Source of the DNA: JBECKQ01 sp040235375
Lineage (GTDB): Bacteria; Planctomycetota; Phycisphaerae; UBA1845
Assembly (NCBI GenBank): GCA_040235375.1
Contig: JBECKQ010000433.1
Location: forward strand, 1 to 11,279
Length of the DNA: 11,279 nucleotides
Direction of reading: 5' to 3'
Shown: positions 5,148 to 11,279 of the stretch, in pieces
Numbering within the stretch: the first letter of the stretch is position 1
Layout: each line of letters begins with the position of its first letter
Position numbers and translations under genes: made by a program
Notes under the pieces: generated by a model
The model's input: the letters and a program-made list of their open reading frames with translations, nothing else
Databases searched by the model: none
What the model was told of the DNA's origin: nothing

Positions 5148-6203
5148 CTAGGCCCCGACGTAGCGGGCGTATGCGGCGCGGGCTTCTTCGGGCGTGTGTG
5201 CCCCCTTGATGATGGCCCGGCCGTCCGGAAAGACGGTCAGCGTCAGCGGCCCGATCGTTGCCGACAGCAGGTAGGAACTGCGACGGACTTCACCCTCGGC
5301 GAGCGGCGCAAGTCTGCTCGCCAGCCGCTCCATATCCAGCGGACGCTCCAGAGCGGTCGAAGGGCGAACCTGCACGGCGTCGCGGCCGCAGAGAACCGTC
5401 GCGGCCGTCTCGCCTTTTCCCTCCAGATATTCAAAGTGACGCTTCGCGCAGCAGACGCATTCCGCGTTCGGCCGGCTATGGACGTTCACGGCCGTCACCC
5501 GGCCGTCCCAGGCGTCGATGCTCAGCAGCGCCCGACTCGGCTCGTCGAGCTGGCCGGTAAGTACTTTGAGCGCCAGAACCGCCTCCATTGACGCAGTCAT
5601 GTTCACCGCCGGAGCGATGATGCCAGCCGTCTCGCACGTCGGCGTGATGTCGGGCGGCGGAGGCGTCGGAAACAGGCACCGCAAACAGGCGGTCTGGCCG
5701 GGAACGATCGGCATGACCAGGCCGGTAGCCTCGACCACGGCGGTATAGATCCACGGGCGCCCCGTCGATACACAGAAGTCGTTCAGCAGGTAGCGCGTCT
5801 CGAAGTTGTCGGTGCCGTCGCAGATCAGATCGCAATCCTCCGCAATACGCGCGATGTTCAGGCGCGTGACGTCCGCGACGACCGGTTCGATCGTAACGGT
5901 CGAATTGACGGCGGTCAGCTTCCTGGCGGCGACGATCGCCTTCGGCACGGCGCTTTGCACGTCTGATTCGTCGTAGAGCACCTGGCGTTGAAGGTTGTTC
6001 ATCTCGAGGTAGTCGCGGTCGCAAATTCGCAGGAAGCCGACGCCGGCGCGGACAAGCGTGTTGGCCAGCACGGAGCCGAGCGCGCCGCAGCCCACCAGGG
6101 CGACGCGGGACTCCATCAGGCGGCGCTGGCCGGCTTCACCGATTCGCGCGAAGAGCACCTGGCGGGAGTAGCGCTCGAGATTGCCTGGATTCGAGGGAGG
6201 CAT
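5148..6203 (-). CDS. thiF: ThiF/MoeB/HesA family adenylyltransferase
   Basis: E1-like enzyme that uses ATP to adenylate the C-terminal Gly-Gly of a ubiquitin-like sulfur carrier (ThiS, MoaD or similar), for thiamine, molybdopterin or related sulfur transfer. In the 351-aa form the nucleotide loop is GCGALG (38-43), followed by DRDYLEMNNLQRQ (62-74) with the ribose/phosphate contacts. DGTDNFETR (129-137) holds the magnesium-binding Asp132. The zinc site is CLRC (173-176) plus CVCC (249-252), and the candidate thioester Cys190 is in TCETAG. There is no rhodanese domain; instead a ~75-residue tail begins CGRDAVQVRP (272-281), as in Bacillus-type ThiF. The frame extends to a TTG at 6242 (364 aa), but the ATG at 6203 starts nearer the conserved ERYSRQ motif; neither has a strong ribosome site. 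It is last in an apparent operon with the membrane protein and stress protein. No thiS, thiG or moa gene is in view, so ThiF versus MoeB is unresolved. Confidence 0.85.
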   Translation of the reverse strand: MPPSNPGNLERYSRQVLFARIGEAGQRRLMESRVALVGCGALGSVLANTLVRAGVGFLRICDRDYLEMNNLQRQVLYDESDVQSAVPKAIVAARKLTAVNSTVTIEPVVADVTRLNIARIAEDCDLICDGTDNFETRYLLNDFCVSTGRPWIYTAVVEATGLVMPIVPGQTACLRCLFPTPPPPDITPTCETAGIIAPAVNMTASMEAVLALKVLTGQLDEPSRALLSIDAWDGRVTAVNVHSRPNAECVCCAKRHFEYLEGKGETAATVLCGRDAVQVRPSTALERPLDMERLASRLAPLAEGEVRRSSYLLSATIGPLTLTVFPDGRAIIKGAHTPEEARAAYARYVGA

Positions 6204-6254
6204 GGCTGCGGCGACTCTGGACTGCTTTGAATGACCCGACAATTGCCCCCGGTC

Positions 6255-6845
6255 TCAAGTGCCGGGCGGTTCGCGATCGTGCTCCGTGTACGAGGACACG
6301 TCGCCTTTCTCCGGCTCGTCGGAGTCCGTTTCCGTGCCTTCGTCGTATTCGGAAGCATCATGATCACCTGCGGTGGCGGTGGGAGCGGCGGCGTTCTCCA
6401 CGGGAAACATGGCTCCGCCACCGCCCTGGCCGGTGAACGATCGATGCAGCTTGAAATTGTGCCAGCCGGCCGAAGCGAACAGGTAGCCGAAGACGATGTT
6501 CAGAATGCCCTGAAGCCCGGGCGCCTTGATCAGCCAGATAACGCCGCTGACCGCCAGGGCGGCGCCGATCGCAATCGTGAAGAACCCGTCCACGATAAGG
6601 GCGAACGCTGCGCCGGTGAGCAGCAGAACCGTCGAGATGATCATGAGGAACGCGCCGATCTTCAGCGTGTATTCCAGAATCTGGCCGGCGAGAAAGAGGC
6701 CGCGCACCTGGAATCCGAATCCGAAGACCAGCAGGAGGACGGCGGCAATGGCCGTCCACATGGCTTGTCGTCTGATGATGCGCGCCGCTTCGGGATCGAC
6801 GCGGCGTTCGTAGGTGTGGCCTGGCCCGGGATCGGTGCTCGACAT
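6255..6845 (-). CDS. Hypothetical multi-span membrane protein with acidic C-terminal tail
   Basis: A 196-aa inner-membrane protein of no recognised family. A basic N-terminal stretch (residues 14-28, ERRVDPEAARIIRRQ) precedes hydrophobic segments at about 29-46, 62-84, 86-106 and 110-127, giving three or four membrane spans. After a Gly-rich hinge (QGGGG, 140-144) comes an Ala/Thr-rich linker and an acidic tail (161-196) rich in Asp, Glu, Ser and Thr that is probably disordered. The frame opens at a TTG (6851), but the ATG at 6845 is chosen because GGAG lies 7 nt upstream. It sits 51 bp after the stress-protein gene and 51 bp before the adenylyltransferase on the same strand, so co-transcription is likely. 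A stress-related membrane role is only a guess. Confidence 0.8.
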   Translation of the reverse strand: MSSTDPGPGHTYERRVDPEAARIIRRQAMWTAIAAVLLLVFGFGFQVRGLFLAGQILEYTLKIGAFLMIISTVLLLTGAAFALIVDGFFTIAIGAALAVSGVIWLIKAPGLQGILNIVFGYLFASAGWHNFKLHRSFTGQGGGGAMFPVENAAAPTATAGDHDASEYDEGTETDSDEPEKGDVSSYTEHDREPPGT

Positions 6846-6896
6846 TCGCAAACTCCTCTCAACGATTCCATCTGGCTGGCGGCGACGCGACGTTCG

Positions 6897-7376
6897 TCAT
6901 GGCATCACGAATTCATGGTCGCCTGCACGGACGGTGAGCACGGGACACGGCGCCTTTCGCACGATCTTCTCTGCCGTGCTGCCCATGAGTACGTGCATCA
7001 CGCCGCCACGGCCGTGAGTGGCCATGACCAGCAAATCGCAGGTGATCTCGCGGGCGTAGCGGATGATCTCGAGAAATGGCTTGCCCATGACGACGCGCGT
7101 CGCGGGGGCGTATTTCAGGCCGATCAGGTGCGCGTCCGCGAACGTCTGCATCTGATTGTTGGCTGACGCCAGGACATCATCGATAGGCGGGGCAATCGGC
7201 GCGGCCTCGGGACCGAGTGCCGCCCAGTACTGCTGTGCTTCGTCGATCACGTGGATGCAATGCAGGTGGGCGTCGAACTGCTCGGCGAACTCGCGCGCAT
7301 ACCGCAACGCTACGACCGACACCTCGGAGAAGTCCGTCGGGTAGAGGATCTTGGAAATCTTGATCGCCGCAGTCAT
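6897..7376 (-). CDS. Universal stress protein (UspA family)
   Basis: A cytoplasmic alpha/beta protein of 159 aa, one Usp domain at the family's usual size, expected to dimerise, bind ATP and support survival under stress. The N-terminal strand KILYPTDFS (9-17) carries the ATP-contacting Asp15. The C-terminal nucleotide loop reads MATHGRGGVMHVLMGST (118-134), which matches the ATP-binding pattern G-xx-G-9x-G-S except that the first Gly is Ala119, a common variant. APCPVL (142-147) is the standard last strand. An insert at about 50-66 (Ala/Pro-rich) separates the halves. The ATG at 7376 has GGAGAG upstream and a good promoter 28 bp ahead. It is first in the likely operon with the membrane protein and the adenylyltransferase. 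Confidence 0.93.
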   Translation of the reverse strand: MTAAIKISKILYPTDFSEVSVVALRYAREFAEQFDAHLHCIHVIDEAQQYWAALGPEAAPIAPPIDDVLASANNQMQTFADAHLIGLKYAPATRVVMGKPFLEIIRYAREITCDLLVMATHGRGGVMHVLMGSTAEKIVRKAPCPVLTVRAGDHEFVMP

Positions 7377-7403
7377 TCGTCGTACTCTCCGCGCACGCCC
7401 AAA

Positions 7404-7432
7404 ACTCTAAACCGAGCCACGGGGAGCGTCAA
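7404..7432 (-). promoter_or_regulatory. Sigma70-type promoter for the stress protein operon
   Basis: On the minus strand TTGACG (7432-7427; 5 of 6) and TAGAGT (7409-7404; 4 of 6) are separated by exactly 17 nt. The start would be near 7397, giving a ~20-nt leader that contains the ribosome site of the stress protein gene. Confidence 0.55.
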
Positions 7433-7482
7433 CGGAATCCTCCGCTGGCGACACAGGGTACGGCCACCGCACCGGCCCACTC

Positions 7483-7510
7483 TTGAAAAAGACCCCCACC
7501 GGCCTATGAT
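7483..7510 (+). promoter_or_regulatory. lipA: Sigma70-type promoter for lipA-tmk-holB
   Basis: TTGAAA (7483-7488; 5 of 6) and TATGAT (7505-7510; 5 of 6) are separated by 16 nt, the best promoter match in the window. Transcription would begin near 7517, some 40-55 nt ahead of the lipA start. It lies back to back with the stress-protein promoter; the two -35 boxes are 50 bp apart. Confidence 0.6.
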
Positions 7511-7558
7511 CCCCTTCGTGTCGGCGGCGGCAGTGGGTACGACCGTTTTTCCCATAGA

Positions 7559-8503
7559 GTGCGACCGCCTGTGATCAGCCTCCCCGTTATCCCTGTGACG
7601 CGACCGGCTCGTCGGCGACTGCCCCCCTGGCTCAAGCGGCCGATGCCCGGCCGGGACGACTTCGCGCTGACGCGAAACATCGTCGCCGGCAGCGGCGTGG
7701 CGACCGTCTGCCAGGAGGCACGGTGCCCGAACCTGAACGAGTGTTGGGCGAAGCGCCACGCGACCTTCATGATCCTGGGCCACAGGTGCACCAGGCGGTG
7801 TCACTTCTGCGCCGTTGAGACGGCGCGGCCCGATCCGCCGGCTCTGGACGAGCCGCAGCGACTGGCCGAGGCCGTGGCGGCACTGCGCCTCTCGCACGTG
7901 GTGATCACGGCCGTCGCCCGCGACGACCTGAAGGACGAAGGCGCCGGCCACTTTGCCGAGTGCGTTCGAGCCGTGCGGCAGGCCGCCCCGGCCACGACGA
8001 TCGAGGTCTTGCCCGCGGACTTCCACGCCCGCCCGGAGTGCGTTCGCATGCTCTGCCTCGCCAAGCCTGACCTATACAACCACAACATCGAAACGGTTGC
8101 CCGGCTCACACCTGCGGTCCGCCCGCAAGCGAAGTATCGGCGGTCGCTCGACGTGCTGCGGATCGTGAAGAGCCTCGACCCGCAGACGCTCACCAAGAGC
8201 GGCATCATGGTCGGGCTCGGCGAAACGCGCGACGAGCTTGCCCGGACCTTTGCCGACCTGCGCGAGGCGGGCTGCGAAGTTCTTACGGTGGGGCAGTACT
8301 TGCAGCCGTCGCGGGATGAGCACCTCCCTGTCGAGCGGTACTATACGCCGGAGGAATTCGAGGAGATCGGCGATCAGGCCCGCGCGCTGGGATTCCTCAG
8401 CGTGGCGTCGGGACCGTTCGTGCGGTCCAGCTACAATGCGGCCGAAGTGTTCGAACGGACGCGAACGACACAAGCCGAAGGAAAGAAGCCAAGCGAAGCA
8501 TGA
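7559..8503 (+). CDS. lipA: Lipoyl synthase
   Basis: Radical SAM enzyme that inserts two sulfur atoms into protein-bound octanoyl groups to make lipoyl cofactors for pyruvate and 2-oxoglutarate dehydrogenases and the glycine cleavage H protein. At 314 aa it has the normal length. The auxiliary [4Fe-4S] cluster ligands are C51, C56 and C62 in TVCQEARCPNLNECW. The radical SAM cluster is C77, C81 and C84 in CTRRCHFC. The C-terminal RSSY motif that supplies the serine ligand is at 289-292. PPWLK (22-26) near the N-terminus is also standard. No ATG precedes PPWLK, so the start is GTG, either 7559 (used here) or 7571 (310 aa); neither has a good Shine-Dalgarno. The stop overlaps tmk by 4 bp (ATGA). 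No lipB or lplA lies in the window. Confidence 0.96.
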   Translation: MRPPVISLPVIPVTRPARRRLPPWLKRPMPGRDDFALTRNIVAGSGVATVCQEARCPNLNECWAKRHATFMILGHRCTRRCHFCAVETARPDPPALDEPQRLAEAVAALRLSHVVITAVARDDLKDEGAGHFAECVRAVRQAAPATTIEVLPADFHARPECVRMLCLAKPDLYNHNIETVARLTPAVRPQAKYRRSLDVLRIVKSLDPQTLTKSGIMVGLGETRDELARTFADLREAGCEVLTVGQYLQPSRDEHLPVERYYTPEEFEEIGDQARALGFLSVASGPFVRSSYNAAEVFERTRTTQAEGKKPSEA

Positions 8504-9210
8504 CCCTCGATGATCGACAGATGGTCGAAAGGCTGCGCGGCAGGTTCATCGTCTTCGACGGACCGGACGGCTGCGGCAAGACGACGCAGCGCGACAGGCT
8601 CGGCAAACGCCTCGCAAAGGCCGGCGGCGATGTCGTGCTCGGCAAGGACCCCGGCGGGACGGATTTCGGCAACATGATCCGGAGCATCCTGCTCGACCAT
8701 GACCTGAGCACGATGGATGTGCGCTGCGAGACGTTTCTCTTCATGGCATCGCGGGCGCAGCTTGTTGGCGAGGTGATTTCCCCTGCGCTGCGCGCCGGCA
8801 AGACGGTGCTGTGCGATCGCTTCATTTCTTCGACGTGTGCCTACCAGGTGGCGGCGGGCTACGACGTCGCGCGCGTGCTGGAACTCGGCCGGTACGCGGT
8901 GGAGGACTGCTGGCCGGACCTGACCATCGTGCTCGACGTCACCGCCGAGCACGGTTTCGAGCGCACCGGCCGCCAGCCGAAGCACGCCGGCAAGAATCGC
9001 AGTCGCCATGCCGGCCAGGGCCTCTTGATCGAAGACGTGCAGCATGACGCGATGGAAGCCCGGCCGATCGATTTCCATCGGCGGGTGCGCGAGGCCATGC
9101 TCCGGCTGCCGGAGGTCTATCCCAAGCCGGTGGCGATCCTCGACGGCAGCGGCACGCCCGAAGAAGTGCACGCACGCGTGTGGGAGGCGGTGAGGCGTGC
9201 CGATCTTTGA
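8500..9210 (+). CDS. tmk: Thymidylate kinase
   Basis: Cytoplasmic kinase converting dTMP to dTDP with ATP, needed for dTTP supply. The P-loop is GPDGCGKTT (21-29). The dTMP-binding motif reads KDPGGT (49-54) where most family members have REPGGT. The DRF motif (106-108) is followed by SSTCAYQ (110-116). The LID region (about 153-195) is long and basic, with ERTGRQPKHAGKNRSRH (154-170) ahead of the usual DFHRRVR (191-197), and the protein is 236 aa against the common 205-215. The ATG overlaps the lipA stop (ATGA), suggesting translational coupling, and the 3' end overlaps holB by 14 bp. Pairing with holB is common in bacteria and supports the assignment. Confidence 0.93.
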   Translation: MTLDDRQMVERLRGRFIVFDGPDGCGKTTQRDRLGKRLAKAGGDVVLGKDPGGTDFGNMIRSILLDHDLSTMDVRCETFLFMASRAQLVGEVISPALRAGKTVLCDRFISSTCAYQVAAGYDVARVLELGRYAVEDCWPDLTIVLDVTAEHGFERTGRQPKHAGKNRSRHAGQGLLIEDVQHDAMEARPIDFHRRVREAMLRLPEVYPKPVAILDGSGTPEEVHARVWEAVRRADL

Positions 9211-10354
9211 CGTCCAGCACCAGGGGCCGGCTCACCGATTGATTCAGCGAGCATTGGCGGGCGAACGCGTCCCCCACGCCTACCTCTTCCACGGTCCCGA
9301 GGGCGTGGGCAAGGAAATGCTCGCGATCCGCCTGGCGAAGGTCCTGCTCTGCGAGAAGCCGGAGCCGTGGCCGGCTGGTCAGCTCGACGAACTCGGCGAG
9401 TGGGATGGGCCGACGTTCACCGCCTGCGGTCGCTGCCGGAGCTGTCATCTCGTGGACGTTGGCAGCCATCCGGACCTTCATCTGATCCACCGCCACCTTA
9501 ATGCCCATCATCCGGAGCTGGCGGTTCGGAACCGCAAGGCGCTCGAGCTGGGCGTGGAGGTGGTTCGCCAGTTCGTGATCGACGTGGTGGGGGTGGCGCC
9601 ATCCTGCGGCCGGGCCCGCGTGTTTGTGATTCGTGATGCGGATCGCATCTCGGCGGGGGCGCAGAATGCCTTGCTCAAAACGCTCGAGGAGCCGCCGCCG
9701 GCGACGTTTCTCATTCTGTTGTGCTCCTCGCTGGACCGGCTGCTGAGCACGACACGCTCACGCTGCCAGCGCGTACCGTTCGCGCCGCTGCCGATTACGT
9801 TTGTTGCCGATCGTGTTCGCGAGTTGGGCGATGACCTGCCCGAGGAGGACGCGACGCTCGTGTCCGCCCTGGCGCAGGGCAGCCTGGGCACCGCGCTGAT
9901 GTATGCGAAGCACGATCTGGCGGGCATCAACCGCGAAGTGGTCAAGCTGCTTGGCGATCTGAGCCCGGATGGCGCGCGAGCGGCGGCCGGTCATCTGATC
10001 GCCTTGGCCAAAGGCTGCGCCGACGCGCACAAGGCGGCCGACTCCGAGCTGACGGAAACCGACGCCCAGCGGCGTGGCCTGCTCGAGGTGCTGCTGCTTG
10101 TCGCCACGTACTATCGCGATCTGCTGCACGTTCGGCTTGAAACGGAAAACCTCATCGCAAATGTTCCGGCCCTGGGCCGGCTTCGGCCGGCGGCCGCCCG
10201 TGTAAGCCGGCAGGGCTGCACGGTTGCCATCGCGGCGGTCGGGCGCGCCGAGCAGCAGTTGCAGCTCAACGCGAACACCCAGCTCTGCATCGAATCGATG
10301 ATGTTTCGCATCGCCGGTGCAGCCCAACCGACGAGACAGCGCGTACCCGCCTGA
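9197..10354 (+). CDS. holB: DNA polymerase III subunit delta' (clamp loader)
   Basis: AAA+ subunit of the clamp loader that opens the beta sliding clamp during chromosome replication. The nucleotide loop is GPEGVGKE (33-40), with Glu where ATP-hydrolysing relatives have Thr or Ser. The zinc module uses C52, C77, C80 and C83; the first two cysteines are farther apart than usual because of an insert at 54-75. The Walker B-like strand is VFVIRDADR (142-150), followed by NALLKTLEEPP (157-167). The SRC motif (188-190) supplies the trans-acting arginine R189. At 385 aa it is longer than E. coli delta' (334), mainly from the zinc-module insert and the helical C-terminal collar. The start is GTG with GGGAGG (9182-9187) 9 nt upstream, inside the end of tmk. 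A DnaX (tau/gamma) assignment is less likely given the neighbourhood and weak Walker A. Confidence 0.9.
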   Translation: MPIFDVQHQGPAHRLIQRALAGERVPHAYLFHGPEGVGKEMLAIRLAKVLLCEKPEPWPAGQLDELGEWDGPTFTACGRCRSCHLVDVGSHPDLHLIHRHLNAHHPELAVRNRKALELGVEVVRQFVIDVVGVAPSCGRARVFVIRDADRISAGAQNALLKTLEEPPPATFLILLCSSLDRLLSTTRSRCQRVPFAPLPITFVADRVRELGDDLPEEDATLVSALAQGSLGTALMYAKHDLAGINREVVKLLGDLSPDGARAAAGHLIALAKGCADAHKAADSELTETDAQRRGLLEVLLLVATYYRDLLHVRLETENLIANVPALGRLRPAAARVSRQGCTVAIAAVGRAEQQLQLNANTQLCIESMMFRIAGAAQPTRQRVPA

Positions 10355-10382
10355 CCGGGCGGCGCGCTTCTGCTCTTTTCAA

Positions 10383-10410
10383 TTGCGTTCATCTGGTCGC
10401 CCGCCATAAT
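10383..10410 (+). promoter_or_regulatory. mgtE: Candidate mgtE promoter
   Basis: TTGCGT (10383-10388) and CATAAT (10405-10410; 5 of 6 to the -10) are separated by 16 nt in the 95-bp gap after holB. The start would be near 10417, leaving a leader of only ~33 nt, too short for an M-box magnesium riboswitch. Just before it, CCGCC/GGCGG at the holB end can form a small hairpin followed by a T-rich stretch, a possible weak terminator. Confidence 0.35.
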
Positions 10411-10449
10411 GCGCCCTCGCGTTGCCGAGTTCGGAGACCATCCGCAGCC

Positions 10450-11279
10450 ATGCAAAAGAACCGCGAACACGTTTTCCAGGCCGTCCGATCCGCCCTTCAG
10501 GGAGCGGATGATGCCGCGCTGCGTTCAGCGGTAGAAGGTGTTCACCCCGCCGACCTGGCCGAGCTCTTCGTCATGCTCACGGACGACGAGCAGTCGCGGT
10601 TCGTCTTTTCTCTTCCGGCCAGAACTGTGGCGGAGGTGCTCGTCGAACTGGATGCCGCGGAACGCGGCGACGTGGTCGAGGATCTGGATGATGAGGCCTT
10701 GTCCGATTTGGTTATCCAGATGCTGCCGGACGACGCGGCCGACGTCCTCGGAGAGCTGACAGACGCCCAGCGGGAAGAGGTCCTCGAGCACATCCCCGAC
10801 GCCCAGGCCGATCAGATCGAGGAGCTTTTGGGCCACGAGGAGGATACGGCCGGCGGCATCATGACGCCGCAGCTCGTCGCCTTGCCGGCCACCGCTACGG
10901 TCGCCGAAGCCGTCGAGCGGGTTCGGGCCGTCTCCGAAGACGAAGAGATTCACTACGTTTACGTCCTGGGCGAGGACGAGACGCTGGCCGGCATCGTCCC
11001 ACTCCGCCGACTCGTGACCAACTTGCCGGACACCCGGCTGAGTACGATTGCCGATCGCAATCCGGTTTCCGTTCACGTCGATGACGATCAGGAGCAGGTT
11101 GCCAACAAGATCCGCAAGTACGACATTGCCGCGGTACCGGTCCTGGACGACGAGGGACGGCTGGTCGGCCGCATCACGCACGACGACGTGCTGGACGTGG
11201 CCACCGAAGAAGCGGCCGAAGACATCTATTACATGGCGGGCACGGAGGCGGCGGAGCTCGAGGAGGATTCGGTCTTTCG
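10450..11279 (+). CDS. mgtE: Magnesium transporter MgtE (C-terminal membrane domain beyond window)
   Basis: Inner-membrane Mg2+ channel gated by cytoplasmic magnesium. The first 276 codons are in view and make up the cytoplasmic part. Residues ~20-130 form the superhelical MgtE_N domain, with HPADLAELF (32-40) and acidic repeats such as LPDDAADVL (92-100) and the loop EEDTAGGIMT (130-139) that leads into the first CBS domain (about 138-193). The second CBS domain is about 199-256, ending GRITHDDVLDV (240-250), followed by the acidic plug-helix region. The five-helix pore domain, about 180 residues, is not seen. The ATG at 10450 has only a weak GGAGA 13 nt upstream, but this start fits the family N-terminus. 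CorC-type CBS proteins are excluded by the MgtE_N domain. Confidence 0.93.
   Translation, partial: MQKNREHVFQAVRSALQGADDAALRSAVEGVHPADLAELFVMLTDDEQSRFVFSLPARTVAEVLVELDAAERGDVVEDLDDEALSDLVIQMLPDDAADVLGELTDAQREEVLEHIPDAQADQIEELLGHEEDTAGGIMTPQLVALPATATVAEAVERVRAVSEDEEIHYVYVLGEDETLAGIVPLRRLVTNLPDTRLSTIADRNPVSVHVDDDQEQVANKIRKYDIAAVPVLDDEGRLVGRITHDDVLDVATEEAAEDIYYMAGTEAAELEEDSVF

Noticed and set aside
5124..5150. TAGCA / TGCTA inverted repeat whose ends are the two convergent stop codons of the peptide ORF and the adenylyltransferase
   Set aside because: A 5-bp match with a long AT/GC-mixed loop is too weak to call a terminator, and opposed stop codons bias the sequence towards this pattern.
5148..6203. 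Ubiquitin-like conjugation or CBASS/Bil-type defence operon around the E1-like gene
   Set aside because: No E2, JAB protease, ubiquitin-like protein, cGAS-like or effector gene lies beside it, and its zinc cysteines and C-terminal tail fit ordinary ThiF.
6231..7166. 311-codon plus-strand frame opposite the membrane protein and stress protein
   Set aside because: Antisense shadow of two genes with clear ribosome sites; composition is Arg/Asp/His-rich without domains.
10348..10380. Possible terminator or M-box magnesium riboswitch between holB and mgtE
   Set aside because: Only a 5-bp CCGCC/GGCGG stem with a broken T-rich stretch is visible, and the 95-bp gap is too short for an M-box.

Overview
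The window is about 11.3 kb of GC-rich bacterial chromosome carrying ordinary housekeeping genes, two small uncharacterised ORFs and several structured intergenic sequences. The organism cannot be named from the sequence. High GC, frequent GTG/TTG start candidates, a CitMHS_2/NhaD-like antiporter and a tRNA without an encoded CCA all fit Planctomycetota or a similar deep-branching phylum, but this is inference.

Layout. Positions 1-1106 (minus) hold the N-terminal 368 codons of an ion antiporter that runs off the left edge. A 372-bp gap (1107-1478) contains three hairpins, the largest built on a perfect 12-bp inverted repeat. Then come polX (1479-3233, minus) and, 49 bp upstream of it, tRNA-Glu(TTC) (3283-3355, minus). 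From 3356 to 3905 there is no conventional gene, but there is a 29-codon hydrophobic ORF (3653-3742, plus) with a strong ribosome site just behind a strong hairpin. cysK (3906-4853, minus) faces away from a 55-codon ORF for a small exported peptide (4959-5126, plus); a 9-bp inverted repeat sits over their shared upstream region.

A minus-strand cluster follows: universal stress protein (6897-7376), then an unknown membrane protein with an acidic tail (6255-6845), then a ThiF/MoeB-type adenylyltransferase (5148-6203). Gaps of 51 bp and one good promoter ahead of the first gene suggest a single operon. Divergent from it, across 182 bp containing back-to-back promoters, is the plus-strand operon lipA-tmk-holB (7559-10354), with overlaps of 4 and 14 bp. 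It couples lipoate synthesis to dTTP supply and the replicative clamp loader. An MgtE-type magnesium transporter (10450 onward) runs off the right edge.

No phage, CRISPR, IS element, toxin-antitoxin pair or obvious defence system is visible. The best candidates for something undescribed are the 29-aa membrane microprotein with its hairpin leader, the 55-aa secreted peptide next to cysK, the long inverted repeat downstream of polX, and the membrane protein/ThiF pair. All functional ideas about these are inference.
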